From positions 494,477-558,476 of the forward strand of contig MEHQ01002986.1 in assembly GCA_008828725.1 (NCBI GenBank): DNA of 64,000 bases, in the 5' to 3' direction. Numbering within the stretch: position 1 is the first letter of the stretch; each line of letters starts with the position of its first letter. Below, one piece after another: positions 41,823 through 53,500 of this stretch. The position numbers and the translations under genes were made by a program. The DNA comes from Saccharina japonica (taxonomy: Eukaryota > Sar > Phaeophyceae > Laminariales > Laminariaceae). A model generated the notes under the pieces. The model saw nothing but the letters and a program-made list of their open reading frames with translations. It made no database searches and was not told where the DNA came from.

Positions 41823-44580
41823 ATGGTGGCCTTAGAGGAGGATGACATCGTCGTTACCCCTGTCTCGGACTATAGTCGGGCGAGTCGGAGGAAAGAAGAG
41901 CTTCAGCAGCAGCAAGAGCAGGAGGAGCAGGAGGAACAGGAGGAGCAGGACAGGCGTGAGAACGGGCATGATGAGCATAAGGAAGACGACGGCGACGACG
42001 ACGGCGCAGAGCACGACGAGCAAGAAGAGACGGGTTCTTCTCTAGACCGGGTTTCTCGCGACCACCACCACCATCACCATCATCAGCAGCAGCAGCAGAA
42101 TTATGGTGGCGGTCCGTACGTCCACGAGCACGTCCAGATCGTGCGGGTGGGGTCGACGACGGAGTCTATGGTGGACTCCTGGGCGCCGGCCCTGGCGGTT
42201 CGCCAGGGGCAGGGAGGAGTGTTTGACACCGCTCCCTACAACAACACGGAGGGCCTCGAGCAACAGCAGCAGCGCCTCTCCAGGCCCGGAAGCAGGAGAC
42301 ACAACATCAACAGCAACAACCTCGCCAGCTTCGTCGACGGGTATCGGAGTCGGGGTGGGGAGAGCACCAGCACCGTCGGCGCTGGTGGTGGTGGTGGTGG
42401 GGATGGTGATGGCGGTGGTAGCACCACCACCGACAGGGCGGAAAGCCTCCACGAAGCGCTGACCCTGCGGCTCTCTCGCCCGGCGAGCCGCAGAGGCTCG
42501 ATCCCGATGTTTGCGGAGGAGTTCGGCGCGAGCTTCGGCAGCGGCGGTGGCGGCGGCGGTGGGGGCGGGGGGTACCACAGCGGGGCAGGCGGAAGGGGAG
42601 GAGGGGAGGGGAGGGGATGGGGGGGGCGAGGAAGACGGTGCGATGTACGACTCGACGAACCCTATGTTCGGCGCCGGCCGGGCGGGGGGGCCGCTCAGCC
42701 CGATCCATTCCGCCCTAGGGGTGGAATCCGCGCTTGGCGTGGAGTCCGCGCTCGGGGTAGGGTCCGCCGTCGGCGTAAGCGAAGCGCCGCAGGTGGAGGA
42801 ACCTTTGTCCATCGATAACCTTAGGTTCCGCGACAGCGGGGGGAGGAGCCAGGGGCAGGGTAGTGGCCGCGGAGGCGGAGGGGGGGAGGGGATGGCGTGG
42901 AAGGGAGCGAGGGAGTTTGTCAACGACGAAGGCGATATCGATGTGGAGAGCGTGAGCGTGTTGACCGGGGACGACGATGGTGCCTCTTGGCTGAGCGGGC
43001 AGAAGGGGAAGGCCCCCTCTTCTCTGTGGGACTCTCCGGAGCCCGTTGCGTCGGAGGAGGCGAGGAGTGCGACAGCCGTGGCAGCACCAGCAGAAGATGA
43101 GGATGAGGGTGAAGATGCGGTAGCGGCCGCGGCGGCGGCGGTGGTGGCTCTGGCAGAGACCGTGACGAGGAGAAATGGCTTCGTTACGGTTGCCGAACCT
43201 GCTGCTGCTCCTGCCGCCGACGAGAGCTGGATGTGCGCGGTACGCCCTAAGGGGGACCCCTCTGCCGCATCCGGCGAGTCTAACGGTGGTGGCGACGCTA
43301 ACGGCGATGGTGATGGTAGTGGTCGCGGTGGTTCGAAGGGAGCTCGGATGCGAGCCTCCACGACGGACCTGTCTCCCGACATTGTGACCCTGTCTTCCGT
43401 TGACTACGGCGCGGGTAAGCACGGTGGCGGAGCCGGCGCTGGCGCTGATGTTATCGTCGCGCGTTCTCGCCCCGCCGCGGCGGCTGCTGCTGCCGCGAAC
43501 GGCCGCCGTGGTGTTTCTGCTGCCGCTGCCGCTGGCCGCCATGATAAGCGCGGCCCGTTGTCTCTCCGCGCCGAGGGCGACGGTGTCAACAGCGCCACCG
43601 GCGAAAACAACAACAGCAGCAGTCGCGCGGCGGAGGCGGTGGTCCCCGACGAGCGCATCTCCCCCTTCGACGCTAACAATGCCTCCTTGTGGGCGAGGGC
43701 GGCCGCAGCCGCTACCAGCGCCATGACCCCGCGGAGGGGAGGACCCTCAAACAACTCCCACGACTCCTTCTCCGCTCCCGGCGGCCACCACCTCCACCCC
43801 AACCCCCTCCACCGGCAGAACTCGATTGCCTCGTCCTACTCCGCTCAGGCGGACGAGGGCGCACAGGCGGAGATCTTCTCCACCCTGCGCCGGGCGGCGC
43901 GCGGGCTCACCAAGAACACCGCCAGGATAGCCCCGGCCCGGCGCCCGCAGTCTCTGCCCCCGGCGCCCGACGCGAGCGCGAACGCTATCGCGGAGGAGAC
44001 GCGGCCGCCGTCGGAACGACGGCAGCCGCCGGTCGCGCTTTCCCCTCCTTCCAAGAAGGGCCTCGACGGCCTCGCCCTCCACCTTCCTCTCGATGACTAC
44101 GACTTCTACTCCTCCTCCGGCATGAAACCGGGGTTCGGTAGCGGTGGCGAGGGCATCGGCGGTACGGGCAAGAAAAAACTCGGCGGCGGGGGGGGGCGGC
44201 GACCGACCACGGGAGGCGGGGGCGTGGCGGGGAAGACGCCCCTCGTGTCCCCGTTCGGGTCCGGCTGGAGCAGTGACGGAGGGGACACGTTTGACGGCAC
44301 CGCGTCGTCCACCGAAGAGTCCGGCCCTTCTTCTTCTTCGTCGCCCCGTGCCCGCGCCAGGGCGGAGGGCGCCGAGGGGGATGTGGAGGAAGGGGGGATA
44401 CGCGCGGCGGCGGCTGCGGCGGCTTCGGCGGCGGTGGGCGTGAGGGCGGTGGGGGCGAGGAGGATGGGGATGGGTTCGGCCCGGGTGGCCCCTGCTGACT
44501 CTGTGGGGGCTACCGCGGTGGCTGTGCGGGAGGATGGGAGCGTGGCGGTTTTACCGTGCGCTCCGTCTGATGAGGAGAAG
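41823..44580 (+). CDS. Exon 1: disordered N-terminal region with frameshift
   Basis: Encodes Gln/Glu-rich (residues 27-43), His/Gln-rich (81-92), Gly-rich (188-199) and Ala/Ser-rich stretches with no domain. A motif LSRP(G/A)SRR occurs at residues 152-159 and 217-224, and ALGVES is repeated near 42715-42770. The first ~265 codons are in one frame and the rest in the next. The switch fits one extra base in a G run (8 G at 42619-42626, or the run near 42560-42572). The donor is GAGAAG|GTGAGA at 44580, phase 0, matching exon 2. Confidence 0.7.
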
Positions 44581-47500
44581 GTGAGAATTTTCCGTTTTTT
44601 TATATATATATACCGGTATTTTTAGAGAGAGGATGGTGTTTATGTACAAGTGTAGTATGCCAGGTAGACGTTGTATACGAGCTTTGCTGGGCTTGGAAAA
44701 ACAAAAATAACTAGGAAAAAACGGAAGGGTGTCCCTCCTCTTCCTCCTCCGCCTCCTCCTCCGCCTCCTCCTCCTCCGCCTCCTCCTCCTCCTCCTCCTC
44801 CTGCTCCTTCTCCTTCTCCTCCCAGAGGCAAAATGAGGATCAGTCTCTTGTGTTTTCACGAGTAAATGTTATGCTGATGAAATGCATGGTTTTTTATTCG
44901 TTGAGCCGAACTACTAATACCTACTTTTGAGTTACTTGTTGATTGTTACGAGTCATTAATTACCCTTGGCACCAGGGGTATGCATTAATTGTCTGGGCTG
45001 GCTCGGGGAAAGACAAACGACATGCCATGTGTTTTCCTGGTGGTTCGATGAGTTATTTGCTCGGCTCGGGGAGGACAAATGGGATAATATGATCTGTACA
45101 CATAGAATGAACCGCAATGCCATGGAATGGCAAGGAATGGAATGAACTACCGTAGACTTCTATTCTGTCAGTATTGTGAGGCCGTCGACTTTCCCTCGAT
45201 TGACCCCCCAAATTGATCTCGCGTAAACCTTCCCCCCTCCCCCCCTGTCTCAGTATGTAACGAAGATAAGGAGAGTCCGGTAACTTGTAAGTGGAAGTGG
45301 GGAGAAGATGAATTACCGATCGTAGACCAGTATACGTACCTTGGCGTAGAAATCTCAAAAGATTGCTCTTGGGATGCACACATAAATAAAATAATAGGCA
45401 AGGGTAAGGCACACGTAGGCAAGATGGAAGCAGTCCTAACAGACTCGCACCTTGACACTAGAATTAAGAGATGTATACTGATGAATGTGATTGTACCAAA
45501 GCTAGAATATGCAGGAGAAGTATGGGAAGGGAACGCGAAGCTCGTAAAACAGCTGGAAACAGTACAGATGACAGCAGCTAAAAAAGTACTAGGATGCTCA
45601 AGTACGACGAGTAATACAGTATTGAGAGCAGAACTGGGAATGTACCCACTTAAGACAAATAGAGACGTGCGTAAGTTGAAATGGCAATATAAAGTAAAGA
45701 ACATGCCAAATAAGAGGTTGCCAGCCATTGCTGATAAAGCTGTATGGGAGAAAGTAACCAAAGGGCGAGCTGGAATAAGGTGGGATAGCGTAGTCGAGAA
45801 AGTATGGAAGGGTATAGGAAACCAAAAAGAGACGCTGGCCATAGACGAAATTTAGCGGATACAAGACAGAAGTAAAAGAAAGGATAGAAAGAAGGGAAAG
45901 GCTAGCACTGAGAAAGAAGGTGGAAGGGGAAGAACACTTAGAGATGTACGGGGGGTTGAGAGAAGGAATAGGAATGAAAAGGTATCTGCACGGCCCAATG
46001 GACTTCGCGAAAAAGCTGAAACTGCGATTTCGTGTAGGGGACCTGGACCTGCCAGAAAGAAGAAGGAGGTATACCAGTAGCCGGGAGGAGGAGGAAGTAG
46101 AGTGCACAGATGTGCCCATGTGGCAAAGCCATAGAGAGTAGAGTTCACATAGTGGGAGAATGTGAAAGGTACAAGGAGGAAAGGGATGTGCTAGAGGAGG
46201 AGATGAGGAAAATAGACGAGTGTGACATGGAGCAGTTTGGTACACTAAAACTAGTAGCGAGAAAACGATCGCTATCTTAGGAGATAGATGGTGGCCACAG
46301 GCGGCGAAACAGGAAGGGATAAGATTAGCAAAAAACTGTTCTTTGTAATATATGGAAACAACGTAATGAGCGCCCAAGTGTTGGAGGTGTCTCTATTAGG
46401 AGTAGGAACGGTGCTCCGTCTCGAAAGGGATGCGTGGTCAATGGTCAAATGACTAAGGCAAGCACAAATGAGTACGCCCTCCCCCCTCAGCCCGCCCAAC
46501 ACCTCACGGCGCTTCGCGCTTGGTGCAAGCAATGTTTGCCTGGTCGGTGAAAACCCGACGATGCTCCGTCCCGGCATTGTAGGGATGCGAGGGGTCTATT
46601 GTCATACGACTCGACGGCCATGCTATGAAAATGACAAGTACACCCCCCCCCCCCCTTTTCCCTCCCCGCCTTTTTTTTTTTTTTTTTTTTTTTTTTTGTT
46701 TTTGCCCCATCCTCACGTCCACAGGTGCTCTACCACGAGACGGATCGTGTCGGGCTGATAAGCTTCGCGCTGCTGTCCTTCTTCACGATGTCCGCGGGCA
46801 TGTGGCTGTTCACGATCGTCACTCCGGCGTTCTACTGGTTCGGTGCGCCTGCGGTCTTCGTCATCGTGTACATGGGCTGCCACTGTGAGCATCGTGGCAA
46901 GGAGCACTTGCAGTATACGTATGCTGCTGTAGTTCGGCAAAGCTTAGGGCTAGGGTTGCTGTTGCTGTTGTTGTTGTTGTTGTTGTCGTTGTTGTTTTGT
47001 TGTTGCTGTTGTTGGTATGATACGTCGTGCGATGCACGGTAGAGGGTTTCTTGCGGGGTTTTTTTACGTAACCCTTTTCATTGTTATGCCAGATCCGTGA
47101 TCTAGATCGTGGTATAGATCTTGATACTAGATCGTGATATAGATAGTGATTTAGATCGTGCTCTAAGATCGTGATCTAAAATCGTGTTCTAAGATCGCGA
47201 TCTAGATCTTTTAGTTCCTTACCTACCGTTGTGAAAGGTTGTGCTAGATCTATCTGTACAGTACAGGTCCAGCCCCGGGGAAACATACATGTGCTTGATC
47301 CACACGTCAGTCAGATCGCTCGGCGGTTTTGCACGTTTCCCATTATTCTCGAGATAAAACAGCTCCAAAATTCGTCCTATCATGCGTGTTATATATACCG
47401 AAGTATCCCATGCAGCTACGTAGCAAAGATGAGTTTCGACCAAATCCTCGATATCACAGATGCTGTTTTTTAGTTATTTTTTGAATAAATATATACGAAG

Positions 47501-50500
47501 TATCTCTATATATATGCAGATCGTGACGTATTTATGTGCGACGTTTGTATAGTTTGTTGTTGTTGTTTTTTTTTTTTGCTTGTGTTGATGTTGTCTTAAT
47601 AGATGTTCGTGGGTTACGTTGAGTTGACCATCCTTGCTGTTCCGTTTGTATTTTGCTTGCTGCTGGGGATTCTAATCTACTACGCAGCCCCTGTGTTTGC
47701 GGCGATGTTCTAGATGCTTCTATTAAGGGGACCATACGTAGTAAATAGGACCCTACGTCACACCCAAAAAGCGATATATTTCCCTATTTTTACTATTAAT
47801 AACAATATGTGGTCCTATATAGTCACACCCAAAAACCTACTTCTATACTTCGTATACGTACAAGGCAATCATTGGGGCTACGATACGATTTTTTTTGTTT
47901 TGATGAGTGGGTAAGAGCTCAAAGCGCTATTGATCCGTTGGATCTTTGTTGTTTTTGACATTTTACCGTTTTACGCTGTTTTTGTTCTTTTTTTTTTCTC
48001 CAGAACATCCGTACTGAAGTATTTACGCACGTACTGCGAGTTTTAAAAGCGAGAGCTTCTTCGTATACCCTATCTCAAAAACATCATTTTTTTCGTTTAT
48101 ATCTCAAAAACACATTTTTTTTTTCGTTCGGGTCAGTTTTGAACAAAAGTGACCGATTTGTATTTTACGAGTTACCAGGTGTACCAGGTATGTATTTCAG
48201 CTACTATATATGATATCATCGATTTTTCTAAGTACAATAAATACCTTAGGTTCTTGCATCAACGCCTATCGCACCAAAGGGGGGGGAATGTGCTTGCTTC
48301 CTTGTCAAAATATAAAATTATGTGGAAATTAATCTGCACCTGTTGTTGCTTCCTCGTCAAAATATAAAATTATAGGGAAATTAATCTCTGCACCTGTTTT
48401 TTTTCTTCTTCGTTTTTGTTGGATCTCGGCTTTGTAAAAGTTAATGCACGGGGTGGGGTAATAATAAAGCAAAGTCCCCTTCAGCTGTTGCTTTTTTTCA
48501 TTCCCGTTTTCGACGGGGTTTTTTTATCCTTTACAGTCAGTATATACATATCCTACGTATATGATATACGGTATCTCAAAAAGAAACGTCATTTGTCCGT
48601 TCTGCAATTTTCGTAACAACGTTGACCGATATCGTTTCTTGCTATGACGAGTACTTCAGCTATTGACATCACTTTATCTCTAGTATTAGTATACCAGGTA
48701 TACGTCTTTATAGCGTCCTTCGGCTACGAGTTGACACCACTTTCTCTCTCTCTAACCCTTCCTTCTTTTTGCTTCAACTCGTATCACAAGGAAAGGGGGA
48801 AGATAATCTGCAGCTGGCTGTTTTTGATGTCCGTATATTTTGTTTTTGGACCGTGATGTCTACATATTTTTCACTCGTGACGCATGGTTCGATATAGTAG
48901 AGGCGCACCATGTTTTTTTTTCTGAGCTCCTCCCCTCTCTTGAGGAGCTGTATACTAATAGTAAGTAAAAACATGATTTTTGGGAGGCTAAACAAAGTGC
49001 TACATAACCGACAAACAATCCCATGAGTTTAAAGTATACTCTGAAAAATGTTGCAAAAACACACGAAAATGAAAGTCTGACGGGTTTGGGTTAAGGAGCC
49101 TGATCACTCAGAAATCGTTTCAGCCAAAAAAAGGTATACCTTATACCTCTATCGTACATGCGTATGGTATGGGAATAAATAGCCCATTCTACCATCGGAC
49201 TGTAAGCACAAAAAAAAAATGGATTTCGATCGCCCATGTATTTGGAAACGACTGATTGATGCTATGCATACATTTGTAAGATACGTGTCACGGGGTAGGT
49301 ACAAAGATCACTGTCACGTTCTGGGCAGACTCTCTGCCTCAAAGATCAGTATCCCAACATGCTACGTAAGAGAGGCGGTCTGTTTGCTTCAACATTTGGA
49401 TATATCCAACGTCTAGAGAAGAGAAACCCCATATCAGAAAACTTTTCCTTCGCATTATATATCATTCGTACAACATATATACCGATTTTTCAAGGTTTTG
49501 ATGTCGTTTCGGATCACTCACGCATTTGAAAACGACCAAGATGCTACGATATTATTTTTTATGTTACAGGTGGTAAGGATAGTAAAATCCACTGCAAGCA
49601 GGCAGGCAGGGTTTGGCGGTCGCTTTTGCTCCGATATTCAACCTCTCACCACGCAGATAAATACAGACGCGTGCTACACTCGAGGTATATAGCACTTTTT
49701 GGCTGAAACCTTTTCTGAATATGACGGTGCTCCTTATAACCCAAAGTTGTCAGAAATCGATCAACAGCCGACAAAACAAAAGGACAACCACACTTCTAAA
49801 TGGTCAAAATGACTATTTATGGTCAAAACGATGAAACAAAACCAGTGCCGATGGGATGTTTCTGAACAAACCTCACGAAAAGTGACTCTTTTTGCTTTTC
49901 TTTTTCTTTTGATGAGTTTTGATGTTCGTGTTTTTTTGCATACCCCCCTTGCCTGGGTCTCGCTCGAAAATGTTTATCCACATGCACCTCTGCCCGCCTG
50001 TACAAAAACCGAAAAGAGACTTACCCCCCCCCNNNNNNNNNNNNNNNNNNNNNNNNNNNNNNNNNNNNNNNNNNNNNNNNNNNNNNNNNNNNNNNNNNNN
50101 NNNNNNNNNNNNNNNNNNNNNNNNNNNNNNNNNNNNNNNNNNNNNNNNNNNNNNNNNNNNNNNNNNNNNNNNNNNNNNNNNNNNNNNNNNNNNNNNNNNN
50201 NNNNNNNNNNNNNNNNNNNNNNNNNNNNNNNNNNNNNNNNNNNNNNNNNNNNNNNNNNNNNNNNNNNNNNNNNNNNNNNNNNNNNNNNNNNNNNNNNNNN
50301 NNNNNNNNNNNNNNNNNNNNNNNNNNNNNNNNNNNNNNNNNNNNNNNNNNNNNNNNNNNNNNNNNNNNNNNNNNNNNNNNNNNNNNNNNTACCCCCCCCA
50401 CACGCCCCGCCCACCGCCCGCCCCCCACCCTCCCAAAACGCCATAAACGTGTATAAACGCAATTTAATATTCCGGTCTCGGCAGACTTCGGCATCGCCGT

Positions 50501-53500
50501 ATGGGGCAAAGACTTCTGCCCCGACAAGCACGCCGAGATTGTCAGCGAGTCCGAGCGGCAGGGCTACCGTCCTACCGTCGATGTGTTCCTGCCCATCTGC
50601 AAGGAGCCGCTCTACCTGCTTGAGAACACTTGGAAGCACGTCGCTGCCCTGGACTACCCAGACATCAAGGTCTACGTGCTGGACGACGGCGCGAGCGACG
50701 AGGTTCAGGAGCTAGCCCAGACGTTCGGGTTTAACTGTAAGTGTTTTTTGTTTTGTTGCTGTGGCGTTGGGTGGGGCGTGGGAGGGGGGGGGTGAATTTT
50801 TACTTCATTGCCGTAGTCGTATGTATGACCATGGGGGAGGGTATTTATTCATGGCATGCATGGCCGTGGTCGTATGGTATACCGGAGGTTGGGGGGGGGG
50901 AGGGGCCTGTAGCGTGTTATAAAACGTCGTTCTAGAGGTGGTAAAAGTTTTGGAACGAAACTTTGCATTTATTCTCTTGTATGCACAATGTTTTTTTGTC
51001 CCGCCCACGCTTTTTTTTCCCTCTTTTTTTTTTTTTTTTTATTCTATGTGACCCGACCCGCGACCCGACCCGCGACCCGGCCCGCTACCTCGGTGCAGAC
51101 ATCCGGCGGGAAAACGCTCCGGAGCTCAAGAAAGCGGGAAATCTCCGGTACGCGTTCGCGCGAACTTCGGGGGAGGCGATCGCCATCCTGGACGCGGACT
51201 TCTGTCCCCGCCCGGACTTCTTGAAGGAGACGGTGCCGTATTTCGGTCACGACGCCTCCATCGGGATCCTGCAAACCCCTCAGTTTTTCCGTTTCAAAGA
51301 GGAGCAGACGTGGGTGGAGCAGGGGGCCGGCGTCACCCAGGAGTTTTTCTACCGCATGGTGCAGGTGATTTTTTTGGTTGTTGTTTTTCGTGATGTTCTG
51401 TGACGTTTTTCATGGGTTTCCAATGGAATATAGTTGGCGTTTTATTTTTATTTTTGAGGAGCGGAATGGGTGAAGGGCTGGGGGGGGGAGCAGAGGGCCG
51501 GCGTAACCCAGGAGTTTTTCTACCGCCAGGTGCTCGTGATGTTTACTCGTTGTTGTTTTGTGATGTTTTCGAGGGGTTTCCAATGGAAAATAGTTGGCGT
51601 TTTTTCGTTTTGGGGAGCGCGGGGAGGGTGAAGGGCTGGAGGAGCAGACGTGGGCCCGGTGTTTGTCACCCCGGACGTTTTCTACCGCACATGGTGCAGG
51701 TGATTGTCGTGATGTTTCCTGGGCTTTCCACGAAATTTGGCGTTTTTTTTTCGGGAGGGGGGAGCGGGATTAATGAAGAGTAAAAACGATGCAATTATTT
51801 TTCTATGTACCGCATGGTGCAGGTGATCGTGAACACATATCAGACGTGGGTCGGAACTCGGAACCTTTTACTCGTATACATGTAACATAGTTTTGCCACG
51901 GGGGGGAAAATTTGACAGAAATGACAGAACTCCCAACTTTCAACTTTCAACTTTGTTTTTTTTTGCCATCCGAACGTTTTTTAACGTTGAAAAAACAACC
52001 GAACTTTCAACGTTTTTTTTTGTTTTTTTTTTCCTGTCTCTGGTTTGTTTTTTCAACGGGGAACAGGTGAACCAGGACAAGTTCAATGCTGCGGTGTGCG
52101 TGGGCTCTTGCGGGCTGTACCGCAGGCAGGCCCTCGAACCGTTCGGAGGGATGGCTGCCATCGCGCACTCCGAGGACATGTACACTGGCTACAAGATGAC
52201 CACGACAGGGTTTTCGGTAAGCAAAAAAACATTATTATTATTTTTTTTTCTCATACAACACATATACCTCCACAGGACTGCGGCCATGAATGATATGAGT
52301 ACCCGCCTCTCATATGCCCTTCCCCCCCACACACACGTACACCTCACGGCGCTTCGCAAAGCTTGGTGCAACAATGTCTGTTGCCTGGTTGGTGAAAAAA
52401 CCCAACGTGCTCCGTCCCGGCGTTGTACCCCCCGCCCCCCCCCCCCCTCCCCTCCGCTCTCTATAACGCGCCTCTCCCTCCCTCCCTCCCTCCCTCCCTC
52501 CCTTGTACCTTGTAACTTGTTGTGTACTGAAGATCAAGTACCTTCCGCTAGTTTTGGCGATGGGGGCCTGTCCAGACGACGCGCAGACGTTTTTCATGCA
52601 GCAGTACCGCTGGTGCATGGGCAGCGCCACGCTGGTGCTGGAGAAGGAGTTCTGGGAGTCGAGCATCTCCAAGATCCACAAGCTGTGCTTCCTGAACGGG
52701 ATGCTCTACTACGTCGCTACGGCGCTGGTGCGTGTTTGTAGTAGTAATGGCGGTGGCGATGGCGGTGGGAGGGTGATGGTAGTGGTGGTGCTGGCGGTGT
52801 TTGTAAACTGATTAAAAACAATAAGCCAGTGGCCGGGTTTCTACGCAGAACATCGACCCCCCCACTCGCCCTCCCTTGCCACTAACCCCCCCCTCCCCAT
52901 TGCTCCATGTAATATATGAAATCAACGTTATGAGCGCCCAAGTGTTAGAGGCGGCTCTATTCGGAGTAGGAACGGTGCTCCGTCTCGAAAGGGATGCGTG
53001 TTCAATAATCAAACGACCAAGATAAGCAACAAATAAGTACCCCCCCCCCCCCCCCCCACAATGTCTGCCTGGTGAGTGAAACCCGACATGCTCCGTGTCC
53101 CGGCATTGAATAAAGGGATGCGAGGATCTATGATCATGCGACTACGACCATGCATGAATATCGAGTACCCCCACCCCCCCTCTTTGGCTCGAGCATCAAC
53201 CTAACCCTCTCCCCCTCCTCCCTCCCGCCTTCTCGATGTCTTGTGCGCTAAAACAAAAACGTAACTCATATTCATCCCTCCACCACCCAGCTCGTGTTCC
53301 TGGCGCCCGTTCCTATCCTGCTTCTGGTGTGGATGGAGTCGGACGGCGTGCTGTGGTACCACTCCGCGTTCGCTCTGCCCTCCATCGTTTTCGCGGGCGT
53401 GTTCATGCCCTTCTGGTCCAAGCAGCCCTACGGTATGGCCTGCCACAGGGTCAAGGTTTTGCAATGGTCAGTACAAGGTGGCGTTTTTTTTTTTTTTTTT

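Noticed and set aside
42042..43382. 446-codon open frame on the minus strand
   Set aside because: It is antisense to the glycosyltransferase exon 1; GC-rich low-complexity coding DNA keeps other frames open. The + strand frame is supported by splice phase.
45168..46377. Two long minus-strand frames (224 and 259 codons)
   Set aside because: Antisense to the LINE reverse-transcriptase remnant, which is recognisable on the + strand.
46920..47042. Poly-Leu/Cys continuation of exon 2
   Set aside because: It is a TTG/TTGTTGC microsatellite after a good GTGAGC donor.
37806..47475. Small conserved protein with KMSFDEILDLT
   Set aside because: The reading comes from the R2 repeat; frames differ among copies and lack common starts and stops.
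47601..47713. Hydrophobic frame that could be an extra membrane exon
   Set aside because: It cannot be joined in phase to exon 2 with the best donor, whereas exon 2 joins exon 3 exactly and gives a sensible protein.
49819..50715. 298-codon frame spanning the gap
   Set aside because: It is mostly N and reads exon 3 in the wrong frame.
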